The notes under the pieces: generated by a model
What the model saw: the letters and a program-made list of their open reading frames with translations, nothing else
What the model was told of the DNA's origin: nothing
The model's database searches: none
Made by a program: the position numbers and the translations under genes
Assembly: GCA_951640195.1 (NCBI GenBank)
Contig: OX621168.1
Span: forward strand, 1,054,001-1,118,000
DNA length: 64,000 bases
Source of the DNA: Porpolomopsis calyptriformis
Taxonomy: Eukaryota; Basidiomycota; Agaricomycetes; Agaricales; Hygrophoraceae
Direction: 5' to 3'
In this document: piece after piece, positions 33,575 to 45,229 of the stretch
Layout of the letters: the number at the start of each line of letters is the position of its first letter
How positions within the stretch are numbered: position 1 is the stretch's first letter

Positions 33575-33980
33575 GGGGGATGGTGTTGGTGTTGTTGGGG
33601 TTGGTGTCAGTGGCTGTGCAAAAGTTAAATGACATTGTGTAACAATGTCATTTGTGCTTGTTTTAGCAACCCTACAGGCTATGTTGGGTATTCAAAAAAT
33701 TATAAGACTTCTGACACTTGCCTTGCTCAAAACCAGCTCAATACAACCAATATCTATTGGAGTTGTATAAACCTGGTACAAGTGGTGGCAAGATGTAAAA
33801 AGAACTACCTAAATAATGGTAAATACTGACTATGTACTGCTCTTTGGTACAAATACTAACAAATACATCCTTATGACTGCTCCTGTAACAGCCATATCCA
33901 TTACAGGTTCACTATTAAACAGTAAGGTGGCTGAATATTTTTTCACTGCTTTTTGTTTATTTTACTTTCAACTGTGAGAT
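33575..33980. repeat. repeat G, copy 2, right part and flank
   Basis: From 33575 to about 33740 the sequence matches 9430-9603 of G copy 1 (GCTGTGCAAAAGTTAAATGA, then GCTATGTTGGGTATTCAAAA). Beyond 33745 there is AT-rich sequence of no recognised type up to the fold-back structure. Confidence 0.6.
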
Positions 33981-34725
33981 TTATTGCCATTTGCAGAGGA
34001 GTTTGCGGAGCATGAACTTTATTATAAATGTGGCAGATATTATATATGATCAATAACTCAAGAAATACTTAATGGATTTTTAAGATTTTATAATGGAAAA
34101 ATATATATTTACAAGGGCTAGGTGCCCCCATAGTTATCTTGGAGGATCTTAGTATTTGAAAGAAGTTATAGACATGTATTTACTTTTAGAGATAATATAA
34201 TATGTGTAACTAATAACTTTTTAACTAAAATAGTTATCAAAAAGGTAGTAGTGTGAAAGTTGGTCTAATATTTAATACCTAGGTGCCCCTATATTATATA
34301 TATGAGAAATCCTTAGAATTGGTAAGTATTCTTTGGAAGAATATTTAGAAAAATATTATACAAACTATATAGGTTACAGTTGATGTAAAATATTATATTA
34401 TATACTTTAAACTATTGGGGCACCTAGGTATTAAATATTAGACCAACTTTCACACTACTACCTTTTTGATAACTATTTTAGTTAAAAAGTTATTAGTTAC
34501 ACATATTATATTATCTCTAAAAGTAAATACATATCTATAACTTCTCTCAAATGCTAAGATCCTCCAAGATAACTATGGGGGCACCTAGCCCTTGTAAATA
34601 TATATTTTTCCATTATAAAATCTTAAAAATCCATTGAGTATTTCTCGAGTTATTGATTATATATAATATCTGCCACATTTATAATAGAGTTCATGCTCCG
34701 CAAACTCCTCTGCAAATGGCAATAA
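33981..34725. repeat. 745-bp fold-back element with 309-bp arms
   Basis: The left arm 33981-34289 and right arm 34417-34725 are reverse complements over their full length with no gap and only about ten mismatches. A 127-bp AT-rich loop separates them. The termini are TTATTGCCATTTGCAG and CTGCAAATGGCAATAA. The arms are AT-rich apart from the GGGGCACCTAGG-type blocks. The right arm ends 125 bp from the stop codon of RAX2. No target duplication is evident (GAGAT/CTGGT). It may be a fold-back or MITE-like element, and its transcript would form a long hairpin. Confidence 0.85.
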
Positions 34726-34849
34726 CTGGTTATTTTGATGGTCACAAAATTTGACCCTGCCACTAGTGATGCTATAATATTGTTGGGGAAATGCAAAATA
34801 TGAAACAAAAAACAAAAAGAATGATAACACCACCAACAATAGGACTTGA

Positions 34850-37800
34850 CTAGTAAACATAAGCCGCAGGGACCACCCCTTCTTTCCCCGTTTTAATATC
34901 TCGAGCGTACCACCACCTATAAGTTCAAAAGATTTATATGTGATTTTATATGAGGACAGGGTAGAAACGTACGCCGTATCGCGGTCATCTAGCACCTCAA
35001 CTTCCATACCTGCTGACAACGGTAATTCACCCTCTCCAGTCCCATCGAAGGAGTACCGCGCATGTGCCGGTCGGCTGGATTCCTCTTCCGCTGCCAATAT
35101 GCCGCCAGCAACATCCGAAGGTGTCTCAGCACGTATGTAGTTACTTGCATCAGGGCCGAAGAGGTCATGATCTCCTGGTAACGTCGTCGCCTTTTCTTCC
35201 TTGTGGGTATTGAAAAGGTTGCGTGTGCCGAGTATTGTGGTACGTGTTGCGACATTGATATGCTCAAGTAGAGATGACGGACGATTATGAGAAGAGTTAT
35301 CGTCCTCATCAAAATCGTTCATGTCTAATTTCGTGGCCCTGTCGTCTCTTCCGGAGAACAATGTCCATAGAATGCCGGCTAAAGCAATTAGAAAGACTAT
35401 CCCCGCCGCGATTGCAATGCATATAAGAATTACGACGCCCACCGCCAGGAAGTCTGGAACCCAATTATTGGTCAATGCCACCGCGAAAGACGAGTAAAGA
35501 AATTCTTACGATGTTGGACAAAGGAAAAAGTAGAGAATGAATGAATGACAGAATAAACAGTTCCAGGTGTATTAGGAGGAGTGATGGAGGTGATGTATGG
35601 AATGATGGTTTGACCATCAAACAGAGCAGATGACGCACTGCCGAAGGAAGAGTCCTCCAGCAGACCAGAAATCATGAGCATTCGATCGGGTTCGACGACG
35701 CCGTTTGCAGTATGCGTATCTTGCAATGGGACCATCGTCAGCTGAGAGACATTTGTCGATGCTTGCAAAGTGGACCCTTGGACAAAAGATCACCAGTCAA
35801 CTAATTGAGAAATTACTGCTACTATCGATCACCGCACCAAAACTGGTCCACGAAGCACCATTCCAGAAGGATAGAAAAGATGAGGATCCATCATCCGACC
35901 TGGGATCGCGTTGAGGACGACAAGAACCCATCATCCGCCAAACAAGAGCCTCACCTGCCAGCCGCAAATATACTGCTTGCATTTCCATCGTTGACAGCTA
36001 CAGCAGTGACTGGACCTGGAAGCGTCGTACTGTCACCAACAGCGGACCAGGTACCATTTTTTAGGTTGAACTGCGCCACGTTAGCACCAGTATTGTCCGA
36101 TAGAGCAACAGACCCTGATGCTATCAGAGTACTTTCATTATCCTAATGCAAATGGAAAGGCATTGCAGATTGTGCAAAACAGATCCAAAGCTCTAAGTAC
36201 TCACCCCAGCATAACCGACAGATGCTACTTCGCCTTGAATGCCATCCCCAAGCGGGTGCCATTTCTTTGAATTTGTATCGAGGGCGCAAATGGATTGACA
36301 CAACAAAGATCCAGCCTGAGCGAAAGTACCCGCAACGATCACGGTATTGGCCTTGCTGGATGATGTGGTGATGGATCGCACCACGATAGTAGACCCCGTA
36401 CTGGCTTGGAGGGGCTGTATACCAGATACATCCCACTGTTGCGTCGCAAGGTTGTATATAGCAAATCCATTCGCGGTCGTGCCTTGCAAAATAAATTCCC
36501 CGCCGATGTAGAGTATATTGTCCTGCACCAGAAGCGATCGGACAGTTCCGTTTATTTGCGAACCTTGAAGAGCAAAGAGTGCAGTCGATTCAGGATCATA
36601 GATCGCAACACCTTGAGAAACGGAAGGTCCAGAAGATGCTGTGAATGTGAAGTTACCACCAATGATAACCACTTCATGCGATGTAGAGGTGTTGGTCCAG
36701 AAAGTACCAGCTAAAACGGAAGGGGCTAAAGCAGGTTGAGCAACAGGAAGATGGGGCAACTGAGTGGTGGTCTGCCTCGCAAATAGATTTGATAAACTCA
36801 AGTTCTGTATCCACGCCGCGGGACCTTGGCGACTGTGCGGCTCCCGACGTCTCATACTCGTTCCAGGGCTGACTTGAGCGACATTGTTGAGCGGTAAGCC
36901 TAGCGGTGTCACATCTGGCTCATTACTATCCCCATTCTGGATCATGACAAAGCCACTCGCGCCGAAGGTGAGAGAGGTTAAAACATTCCCAGCAACAAAT
37001 TGCGATTGCTTCTGCCTCTGACTCGACGAGCCATTGCCCACGAACGTCATGCTCCCAACCAGGTAGCCTCCGCTATTAACCCACTCGCCTCGGCCAACAT
37101 CCCAGGCTGCGAGGCCAGCCGCCTCGTCGCCCTCGTTGCTATTTGGAGAGCTGAGCAGCGTGGAGAAGCTGCCAGCGAGCTGAACCTGCCCACCAGAGAA
37201 ACCCAAACTAGTGACAACCCCATTTACGCCTGCCTGCAAGGGAACCCATTCATTCTGTTTCACGTCGTATATGGCAATACCTCCAAGCTTTCCCCCAAGA
37301 GAGGACGAGCTCGTGTCGGTGAAGGAACCTCCCACGAACAATAAGTCACCCTCGACAACAGACGTAAGGACAGGCCCATTGAGGCCATTTCCTGGCATTA
37401 CCGATAATGCGCCGTTTCTGAATGCGATGATGTTGGCGGCACCTGATGTCAAGGTGAAGTTTCCTCCAAGAAAGACGGTGCCTGAAGAATGGCAAGCAAC
37501 GGTCGTGATTGCGGAGGTGGCCAAACTGCTCCCCCCCAGTGAATTGTAAAGAATGAAACCGACAGTGTCCAACGAGGTTTCAGTGGAATTAGGGAGGATC
37601 TTCGTGGCGTCAGCAGTGACGCTTGAACTCAACGGCCACTCGAAAAAACCGAATCCGTTATTACCACCTTGCTGACCGCCATTACCATTACTTCCGCTTT
37701 GGTTGTTTAAAGCAGCGTTGGCAGACGTGAGAATCATCTGGACTCGATCGGCGACCAATTCATACTTCCCACCCTCCCCCTGGCCGGCAGGTTGATCTGC

Positions 37801-39427
37801 CAGCGTGAGAGTAACCATGGTAACAAAGTTCGGCGAGGATGGAAGGATCGGTCCGTTGTATACGAGGATAGCCGCGTTCTCGGAGTTTTGCTGGGAAACG
37901 GTCGTTACCCATGGCTCAAGACCCTGTCCTGGAAACACCGTGACCTTGACGGTGGTACGCAAAGGGCAATCCTGGAAACCTGTGCAACCTGGGACGAGCA
38001 AATTGATTATATACTGCCCGGCGGCCGACACGTAGGGTATCCAGGTGAAGCTTGGCGCTTGGGCTGCGGGAGTGCCAACATCAACGAAAGCGGTCAGCAC
38101 AGATTGGATCGTCCCCGAGATATTTGTATTAGCAACTTTCTCCGTCCAATTACCAATGCTCGAGGTATTGGAAGGGTTTGGAGCAAAGCACGATTGAGCA
38201 TTATCACTGGAGATAGCTGATGCAAATGCCCCAGATGAGAGGAGTTGAAGAATGTGCAGACCCGGAGCTGCACCTGTCCATTCGGAAAGATCAATCTGGA
38301 CACCTGTTATATCAAGCGTGGTATCGAATAAAAAATCCTGGTATAGAATTGAGGAATCGGTCGACAGCGGACAGTTTGTTGTGCAAGTCTGATTTTGTTG
38401 GGTGATGGGATCTATATAGGTCAACAATTGAACTGTGTTATCTGGTATAGAGGTCACGCTGGACTGGAATCAGTTGAAGAATGTGCTTGGGTAAGATTGA
38501 GATGCACCTGAATCCTGTTGTACCGTGACCGGACAGAAAGGTATTTCCGAGTCGGATACCGCTTATACTCATGGATGTAAACGTTCTAATGGTGATGAGG
38601 GCTGTGTTCCCATCTGCAGCAAGCCAAGTGTCACCGGGACCATCAGGTCCGGACGGACAAAGTATGTTGGACACACTGCTGAAGCTGGGATCGGAGGAGG
38701 ATGGAGAACCATCGATCTGCGCATTTTGAAGGGGGATGGGGACGAGAGAAGATGAGAAAGGGGTCGCACCAGCGGAATACGGAACGTTGGGATTGTTGGT
38801 GCCGTTTAGAATAGAACCTGGGCCTTGGAAAGAGGTAATAAAAGAGCCGGCAAAGAAAAGGCTGGATTGGGAAGAGTTGGAGGTGATAGAAAGTACGCGA
38901 GCCTGAGCACCGGAGAGACCCGAAAAGGGAGGGCTCGACCAGGACTTTGTTTGGATATCCCAAACAGCGACAGATGAGGCGGGAGAGGTGAAACGACCGC
39001 CAACCCACAGTTTGCTATCCTTCTCATCACAAAACACGGCGCTAACTTCGTCATTGGGACCACCAGAGCCGAGAGCAGCGAATGAACCTGATGACTGAGA
39101 ATACGACACGACATTGGTGGCCGACGTGGTGCCGATAGACGAAAACAAGCCAGCGAGGTAGAAAATGTCGCCGAGGGCACAACCTGCCAATATTTGTCCG
39201 CCTGAATTCGTTGAGGCAAGTGGAGATAGAGAGCCATCCGAGGAACGAACGAGTAGCGTAGAGGTTGAAGGGTCAAATGAGACTGACGAAGAGTTCTGAA
39301 ATAGGGCTAAGCCAGCAAAAGAACCAGCCAAACCGACTTTGCCCATACGGTCAAAGTCGACGCGAGGAAGGGCTGCAAAGGCGACATGGATGAGGAGGAG
39401 GATGTGCAGGAAAGTGGCCTTTCTCAT
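34850..39427 (-). CDS. RAX2: Rax2-type cortical polarity marker with SH3 tail
   Basis: Seven exons: 39427-38508, 38458-36205, 36142-35955, 35899-35823, 35776-35510, 35453-34973 and 34916-34850 (1,417 aa). A signal peptide (MRKATFLHILLLIHVAFA) is followed by a long Ser/Gly/Asn-rich extracellular region with kelch-like repeats (VGGRFTSPASSVAVWD, LFVGGSFTDTSSSSLGG, VIIGGNFTF), a single membrane segment at about 1,237-1,265 (VVILICIAIAAGIVFLIALA) and a short cytoplasmic tail. Rax2 marks old growth sites at the cortex and guides polarity in yeasts and hyphae. The last 55 residues form an SH3 domain (RYSFDGTGEGELPLSAG, then WWYARDIKTGKEGVVPAAYV), split by a 56-nt intron. Without that splice, translation would run into the neighbouring fold-back element. 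The next gene upstream starts 106 bp away on the same strand. Confidence 0.9.
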
Positions 39428-39533
39428 GGCGATATCAACATGAGGGAGGTGGACGTTGGACCCAACGTGAGTGAAGTCAGCTTACAGCGGTCGCGTGTTT
39501 TGCCTTGTTTATTTTTTATTTATTAGTTACTAA

Positions 39534-40088
39534 CTAATCCTGGTCTCCCTTCACAACCAGTCCTTGCAAGTCGGCAACGCCACCAATCGGGGCCAAATGA
39601 GGGGAGTACTGGTCAAAGGATCTGAGTGAGATGGAGGTCAGCGGCTATTGGTAGACTCGAGGAAGACAATTCAACTGAGGATATCGATATCGGTGGATTC
39701 TCGGTCTCTTAGCATCGGACGTCAACAGCGTCTCAGCCGACACCTGTAGCGAAAGGAACAGGTGTTTGGCGTTCAGGGTTTCCCAGACATCGCGAGGGGT
39801 GCTCAATTTGGCCAGCCAGTGTGTAAGATACGCATCCTGGTCTGGTGAAGGCGCGAACTTGTAAAATGCTACGACAAGAGCCGAGAACAAGAGAGTGTTG
39901 CGCCAGAAAGGAGACGTGAAATCTGTTTGCACGATAAAACTAGTGCGATAGGCCGGGTGGGTCGCTTGCGTACCTTCCTTGGGGTACTCGCCCTCAGGGT
40001 TAGGATGGTGCTCAGACGACAGTGCTCTACGATGAACGAACGGCGCAGTCGTTGGTCTGGAACGGAGAGCCCAGACAAGCCTCAACAT
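39534..40088 (-). CDS. complex I 17.8-kDa-like mitochondrial subunit
   Basis: Three exons, 40088-39974, 39922-39676 and 39621-39534, give 149 aa. The N-terminus is an amphipathic Arg/Ser-rich presequence (MLRLVWALRSR). A single membrane helix follows the motif SPFWRNTLLFSALVVAFYKF, then DAYLTHWLAKL and a C-terminal RIHRYRYPQ block. This arrangement matches the fungal 17.8-kDa accessory subunit of NADH:ubiquinone oxidoreductase, an inner-membrane protein; I call it by pattern only. The first intron is 51 nt, in frame and stop-free, so it could be read through and add 17 residues. Second intron donor is GTTGAA. Confidence 0.65.
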
Positions 40089-40146
40089 TATTCTAAGACT
40101 GAAGATGGTGAGGGGAATGCGGGGTATTTAGTCGGAGTGTCAAATT

Positions 40147-42172
40147 TTAATCCTGCTCTACGTTCCTAGCTTGCCGGCGTTTATCGAGTTCTTTGATTCG
40201 TTGCCAATGGTTGATGCGAACCACCTTGTCGTGTGCTAAGAGAGCGGATAGTCTGAATGAATTTTGTGTCAGCCAAGATAGCACGTCTTAGACCTCGCGT
40301 ACTTAGCCATAGTCATTCGAAGAACGAAATCGTCTATTGTTATGGGCTTGTTCCCCGTTCTTTCTTGAACAAAGTCTTCTTGAATGTGCTAGCAATGCAA
40401 TGTGGAGGATAGGAATTGAGCGAACGAGACATGCCCATACCTCTGACACCGCTTTGTCAATCTGTACACTCCCAGACTTGGCTCCCCCGACTAACTGTCG
40501 GAACAAAGCTAATTTCTCAGGTGACGGTAGCTTGAGTTGATCCCGCTTTTTGTACAGATGAGACCCGACAGGTTGCTGCATTGGAAGAATAACATCCGTC
40601 TGATGGGAAAGTGAGCATCCCACAAACAGGCCCACCTTTACCATACCTGAAAGAATGCACTCTTCTGTCCCTCGCCGAGCACTATGAATGTCGCATCCAT
40701 CTGGAAAGGGAACCGAGAGTAAGGAAACACGTAGTCAATTGTCTGGGAGGACATGGCCCCCTGAATGGCGCGGACGTTCATGATGCCTAGGCAATAGTAA
40801 ACCGTCATACACCAAGGCCCGTTCACGGAAATACATACCCTTCTCCACAAGCTTGCCCTCTTGAACACCGCTTTCCGAAAGGAGGAAAGATGTGCCGGCA
40901 GGCATCTGCAGTAAACCCGAATGGAGATCCTCCTCTTTACTCTCTGGCGAGAATTTTTCGCAGTTGAGCATTGTCAGCGATAACGGCAGGATGGAGCAAA
41001 TCGGTAAAATTTCGGTGAGCACGTGGTATAATGTTGGTACTTCAGTGGGGACAGCAGGCAAAGGGAAACGCGATAAAGTCAAAGAAGGAGGGAGGACCGG
41101 TGGCGTGCGAGATTGGCTGGACAGACGTTAAGTCTCAACAAGAGCCAAGTGAGATCACGGGCGCACACTCGAGCAATGGACGATAGAAGAACCAATTCAG
41201 CTGCAACTCGGTCTCCGCCGAGAGCTTCTTCAGCAATCCACGTTATCAGCTCTTCCTGGACAACGGGAATGTTGACAGAGGCAGGGTAAGGCTGAGGGAC
41301 AATAGTGGAGGGAAGCCGCCGCGAAAAAAGTACGTGAAGGGTTGGAACATAGATTGCATGTTCTTGCTCACAGTGCCAGCTGAAACAAGTTCAAACAAGT
41401 CGGAAAAGTGCAGGAACCGATAACCTTACGGTTCGGAGGTTAATATCCCAACGAAACTGGCTATATCAGTCGATTTGAATGATTTCGCACCATCATTTTC
41501 GTATATCTGATGCGCACGAAGGACGATGTGAGCAACGCAAATAAGTGACGGCAAGCACAAACCACCTTGATTTGGACGCCGACATGTGGGGCACTCCTCA
41601 TCGGAAATTTGTGTGGCAGGGGTGGATTGTGTATAGATGCGGAAGTAGCTATTTCGTGGGATATTTCTCAGGGAAGGTAAATTAACAATGGAACGAGGGG
41701 CGTACTGTTGTTGTTTATGATGGATTTCTGTGAACACCAAGGTGATTCTCCTGGGATGCTAATGGCCCACAAAATAGTGCATTCCTTGAGAAAAGTGTAG
41801 TCGGTTGGCAGACCACAGGTAAGTCCCCAGCCACCACATGTCCCGTCATCCCTTCTTGCTAAGTATAACTCTGGAGCAGGAGAAGGGTCTTGAACCATGG
41901 CACGAAAAGAAACAAGCGATCGGTCGGAGTACGCCTCTGGGGGATGACAAACATCCAACGGGGGTATCTAGCATGCGATCCGGTTTATATAAAAAGCCAA
42001 AATGACAAACAAGCAAATGACCAACTTGTTGGAACGAGTCAACCGCCTTGAATACGTCTGAAAAATATTGGGATACAACTGCAGGAAAGCCATCGATTGA
42101 TACGGTGCGGTCAAACAGTTCCAAAAGCAAGCGTGTCGGGTCCTGTAACGCGTCCGAGAGCAAAGCCGACAT
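40147..42172 (-). CDS. MCMBP: MCM-binding protein
   Basis: Ten exons from 42172 to 40147 give 516 aa: 42172-42026, 41967-41706, 41648-41566, 41506-41430, 41379-41167, 41116-40839, 40786-40647, 40599-40441, 40388-40303 and 40252-40147. Family blocks seen in order: LVSFRAMVQDPSP with CGGWGLT (about residues 60-110), SAPHVGVQIK and IASFVGILTSEP, the EELITWIAEEALGGDR core, LHSGLLQMPAGTSFLLSE, YVFPYSRFPFQMD, and TDVILPMQQPVGSHL with a Lys/Arg-rich C-terminus (WQRIKELDKRR). MCMBP binds MCM3-7 and helps unload or assemble the replicative helicase in the nucleus. It faces CDC50 across 65 bp. Confidence 0.9.
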
Positions 42173-42237
42173 CAGAGGTGTTATAACGCCACTGGTCAGC
42201 CGTGAATGACATAATCAACCTCGCAACACCACCCGTC
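42173..42237. promoter_or_regulatory. bidirectional promoter MCMBP/CDC50
   Basis: Only 65 bp separate the two start codons when the CDC50 start MSLFKRS at 42238 is used (an upstream in-frame ATG exists at 42202). No TATA box is visible. Confidence 0.5.
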
Positions 42238-43629
42238 ATGTCTCTTTTCAAACGGAGTGCACCGACTCAGGACAGCGCAGGATCCAGCGGTGATCAAGAC
42301 TCGAGTTCTGACCAGAAGAAGGAGAAGGGTGGATGGAAGCGACCTGCCAGTCAGCCTCTTCACACTCTCTTCTTGAGTCGGTGTTCAACGCTATTTCACC
42401 CCATCAGATACCGCTTTCAAACAGCAGCGACTGAAGGCATGGCAGCCTATCTTGACACCAAAGACCGTACTTCCTACCCTTTTTATCATTGGTATTATCT
42501 TCGCCCCGATTGGTGGACTACTAGTATGGGGAAGCGGCCTGGTAAGATTCAACTTTTATCTTGCGTACATATAGTCTACGACCGCTCATTTCAGGTCTCC
42601 GAAATGACTTTTGATTACACCCAATGCGAGATCTTGACACCCTCACCAGCTCTATCTCAACTTTCATTCACCGATATTCCTAACTATTCCTATCGGCTTC
42701 GCACAGCAGATTCTAAATTGACCCCCCCGGCACCCCAATACGCTCTCCTTAGCAATCCCTCTAATCCTGATGTTACTCAGCAACGGCAGTGTATCATCCA
42801 GTTCAGCACCGTAGCTGACCTCGAGCCGTCCGTGCTCATTTATTACAAGCTCACAAACTTTTTCCAAAACCACCGGCGATACGTCAAGAGCTCTGACCAG
42901 AAGCAATTGAAAGGCATAGCCGTCTCACCGAAGGATTTGAATAATGGAAATTGCAAACCCCTTGCTGTAAATAGCGACCAGAAGGTTATTTACCCATGTG
43001 GGCTCATCGCTAACTCTATTTTCAACGGTATATTTCCCCACTGGATGCAGTTTGGCGATACTTATCAACTCCCGTATTTAGATACTTTGTCCAACTTGAC
43101 AGTTGTCAACCCAACCGACAGCAATACTTCCTACAACTTTTCTGGATCGGGCATTGCCTGGCCAGGAGAGGCTCAAAAATATTCGGCGACTACAGGCTAT
43201 AATCTTAGCGACATCGTGCCACCCCCAAATTGGGTTCTCCGTTACCCCAACTACACTTCTTCCAACTTCCCCAACTTACAGGCCGATGAGCGCTTCCAGA
43301 ATTGGATGCGCACCGCGGGTCTCCCTACATTTTCGAAGCTTTATGGCAGAAACGACAATCAGAAAATGCTGAAAGGGACATATCAACTCACAATCGGCCT
43401 GAGTGAGCACGTCTTCGGATTCCTTTAATCTAGCTTGACCTATGCCCCTGCAGACTTCCCCGTCATACCATATAAAGGCACCAAATCGGTCGTTATATCA
43501 ACAGTATCCTGGATTGGTGGCAAGAACCCATTTTTAGGATGGTCATACGTCGCCTCAGCTGCAATATTTGCGCTGCTTGCTCTTGCAGGCACCATCAGAC
43601 ATATCCTGAAACCTCGGTATATGCGTTGA
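42238..43629 (+). CDS. CDC50: CDC50/LEM3-family flippase subunit
   Basis: Four exons, 42238-42349, 42408-42541, 42595-43402 and 43454-43629, give 409 aa. After a cytoplasmic N-terminus the conserved block [19 protein letters not shown] precedes the first membrane helix ([20 protein letters not shown]) and [11 protein letters not shown] large lumenal domain with paired Cys and N-glycosylation sequons follows, containing [16 protein letters not shown] and [11 protein letters not shown]. The family hallmark [11 protein letters not shown] near the end precedes helix 2 ([20 protein letters not shown]). Cdc50 proteins pair with P4-ATPases and are needed for their exit from the endoplasmic reticulum and phospholipid flipping. 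The short 3' gap to the convergent RTCA stop is 208 bp. Confidence 0.93.
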
Positions 43630-43837
43630 ACTTGTAATCATCTTCACGGCTTTCTGACGCAAGACATTCACAGACGCCTCGGAGATATGTCGCTCCTCTC
43701 ATGGAATCAATAAGGATTGTAAATCCAGTGACAGTGGTTGTATTTATTGCATTCTTGCTACCCATATACTATTTTCGCAGCCTCCCATTCTGTCTTGTAA
43801 CCTTTTAGTGGCATTAGTCAAATGGACGGCTGCACAC

Positions 43838-45181
43838 TCATGCTTCCGATTGAGGTTCTCCGGGAGCCACTTCGGTGGCTTTCATTCCTATGCCCTTGCA
43901 GCGTATAATGCACCGTCTGGAGGGTGTGTCTTGTACCTCGAAACTTGCCTCCGTCAAATTTTCGGCTACCCAGATGGCAGTCCTGATGCACTCGGTCAGT
44001 TGGGATAGGTGTCAAAACGATGTTGAGTTAACCTGGTATGCAACGTCAACGGACCAGTCTCTATCACTGATTCGCCTGCCGCCAGCGCCAAAAATAAAAT
44101 AATTTGGTCCTGCGAGAGAAATAAAACATGGATAGTTGTTCACAAGATGCTTAACGTAAGACATGCCTGAAGATACTCATCTACGCATCCCCCGTGATCA
44201 ATATTCCGAAGTAGTTCTGTCGCCGCTGCTTCACCCACATCTACCTGGTCCAAACTTTTTCTGCCGAGTGCGCTCCCGCCCAGCACACACCCACCTTCTG
44301 TCCTGGCCCAAAGGACAATTCCAGACCCATATCCTACAACACGATCGCCTGCCTCCCGTAGGGTAGTTATGTTGATGATATCCGGGCACACCCCGGCGGC
44401 CACAAGTTTCGCTTTGGCTGCCGCATTCATCGCCGCAGCCATATGTGCGGGGAGATTACCAACATAAGCGTGCCCTTCGATAGACGTCACAGCGCCCCGA
44501 TCGGTTAACGTCACGGCTGGTAACGGGCCTGTGGTCGGAGAGATAGAGCAGAATACGATCCCCCCACCCTTGGGATAATAGCCGCGTCGACGGACGTCGA
44601 GGAGCAGATCGAGACTAAAGAAGCGACGCAGAAATGGAAAGAATACGTGTTGTATGTAGTCTATTTGAGGAGCTTGTATCGCGTTGGTACCTCCACGGAG
44701 CGTCAATGTTGAAGGGACGGATAGGGAGGAGAAGAGGAGGCACGGAAGGGAAACTTGGAGAAGCAGAGCTATAGAACCCGCCGTCCCAGGATCGGCAGAG
44801 TAGTCTCCCGGTAAATTGATAGGGCCTGGTCTGAAGTCCACCAAACAAGAGCCTTTGTGGGCTCCAATCAATGTGGCAGAACAAATTTCAGCGGCAAGTT
44901 TCAAGCCTGGAGCATCGTGGGTGTTCCAAAAGACAGAAATTCACAGTTGACTGGGTAGATCACGGACCTGACGCATGTTGAAGCTTCAAGCCGGGAGGGG
45001 TGCGGCCGTTTCGTATTTTGCGGATGATGATGGGTTTGGATAGAAGCGCGGACAAGGCGATAGAATTGCGAAGAAGTTGGCCACCACCTTCGAGTACGCT
45101 GCCGTCAATCAAGAAGGGTATGGCTGCCATGCCTGCTACAAACCTGGTCTGGTCCTGTGTTGGCTCGAACGACGAAGGCAC
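43838..45181 (-). CDS. RTCA: RNA 3'-terminal phosphate cyclase
   Basis: Four exons, 45181-44968, 44906-44167, 44109-44033 and 43982-43838, give 391 aa; a start at 45130 ([10 protein letters not shown]) is equally possible. Sequence hallmarks are the N-terminal [20 protein letters not shown], the SGLKLAAEI segment, [26 protein letters not shown] and the terminal [14 protein letters not shown], then [12 protein letters not shown]. The enzyme converts RNA 3'-phosphates to 2',3'-cyclic ends through an adenylated histidine. The intron between 44110 and 44166 has a GC donor (CAG|GCATGT), a rare but accepted GC-AG type. The paralogue RCL1 lacks the catalytic histidine; the RTCA-type length and motifs favour the enzyme, but the histidine itself was not located with certainty. 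Confidence 0.88.
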
Positions 45182-45229
45182 GTGTAGGTTAGAAATCTCG
45201 CAGCTCGCAGCTGGCTTGCCTGAGTCCTA
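45182..45229. promoter_or_regulatory. bidirectional promoter RTCA/HOOK
   Basis: 48 bp separate the divergent start codons if both upstream ATGs are used. The transcripts' 5' ends must therefore overlap or begin very close to the ATG. Confidence 0.45.

Noticed and set aside
34657..34849. Open frame extending the RAX2 C-terminus with a hydrophobic helix
   Set aside because: It needs retention of a good GT-AG intron (34917-34972); splicing restores a complete SH3 domain and a TAG at 34850.
36400..38300. Several plus-strand frames over RAX2
   Set aside because: Antisense shadows of a verified multi-exon gene.
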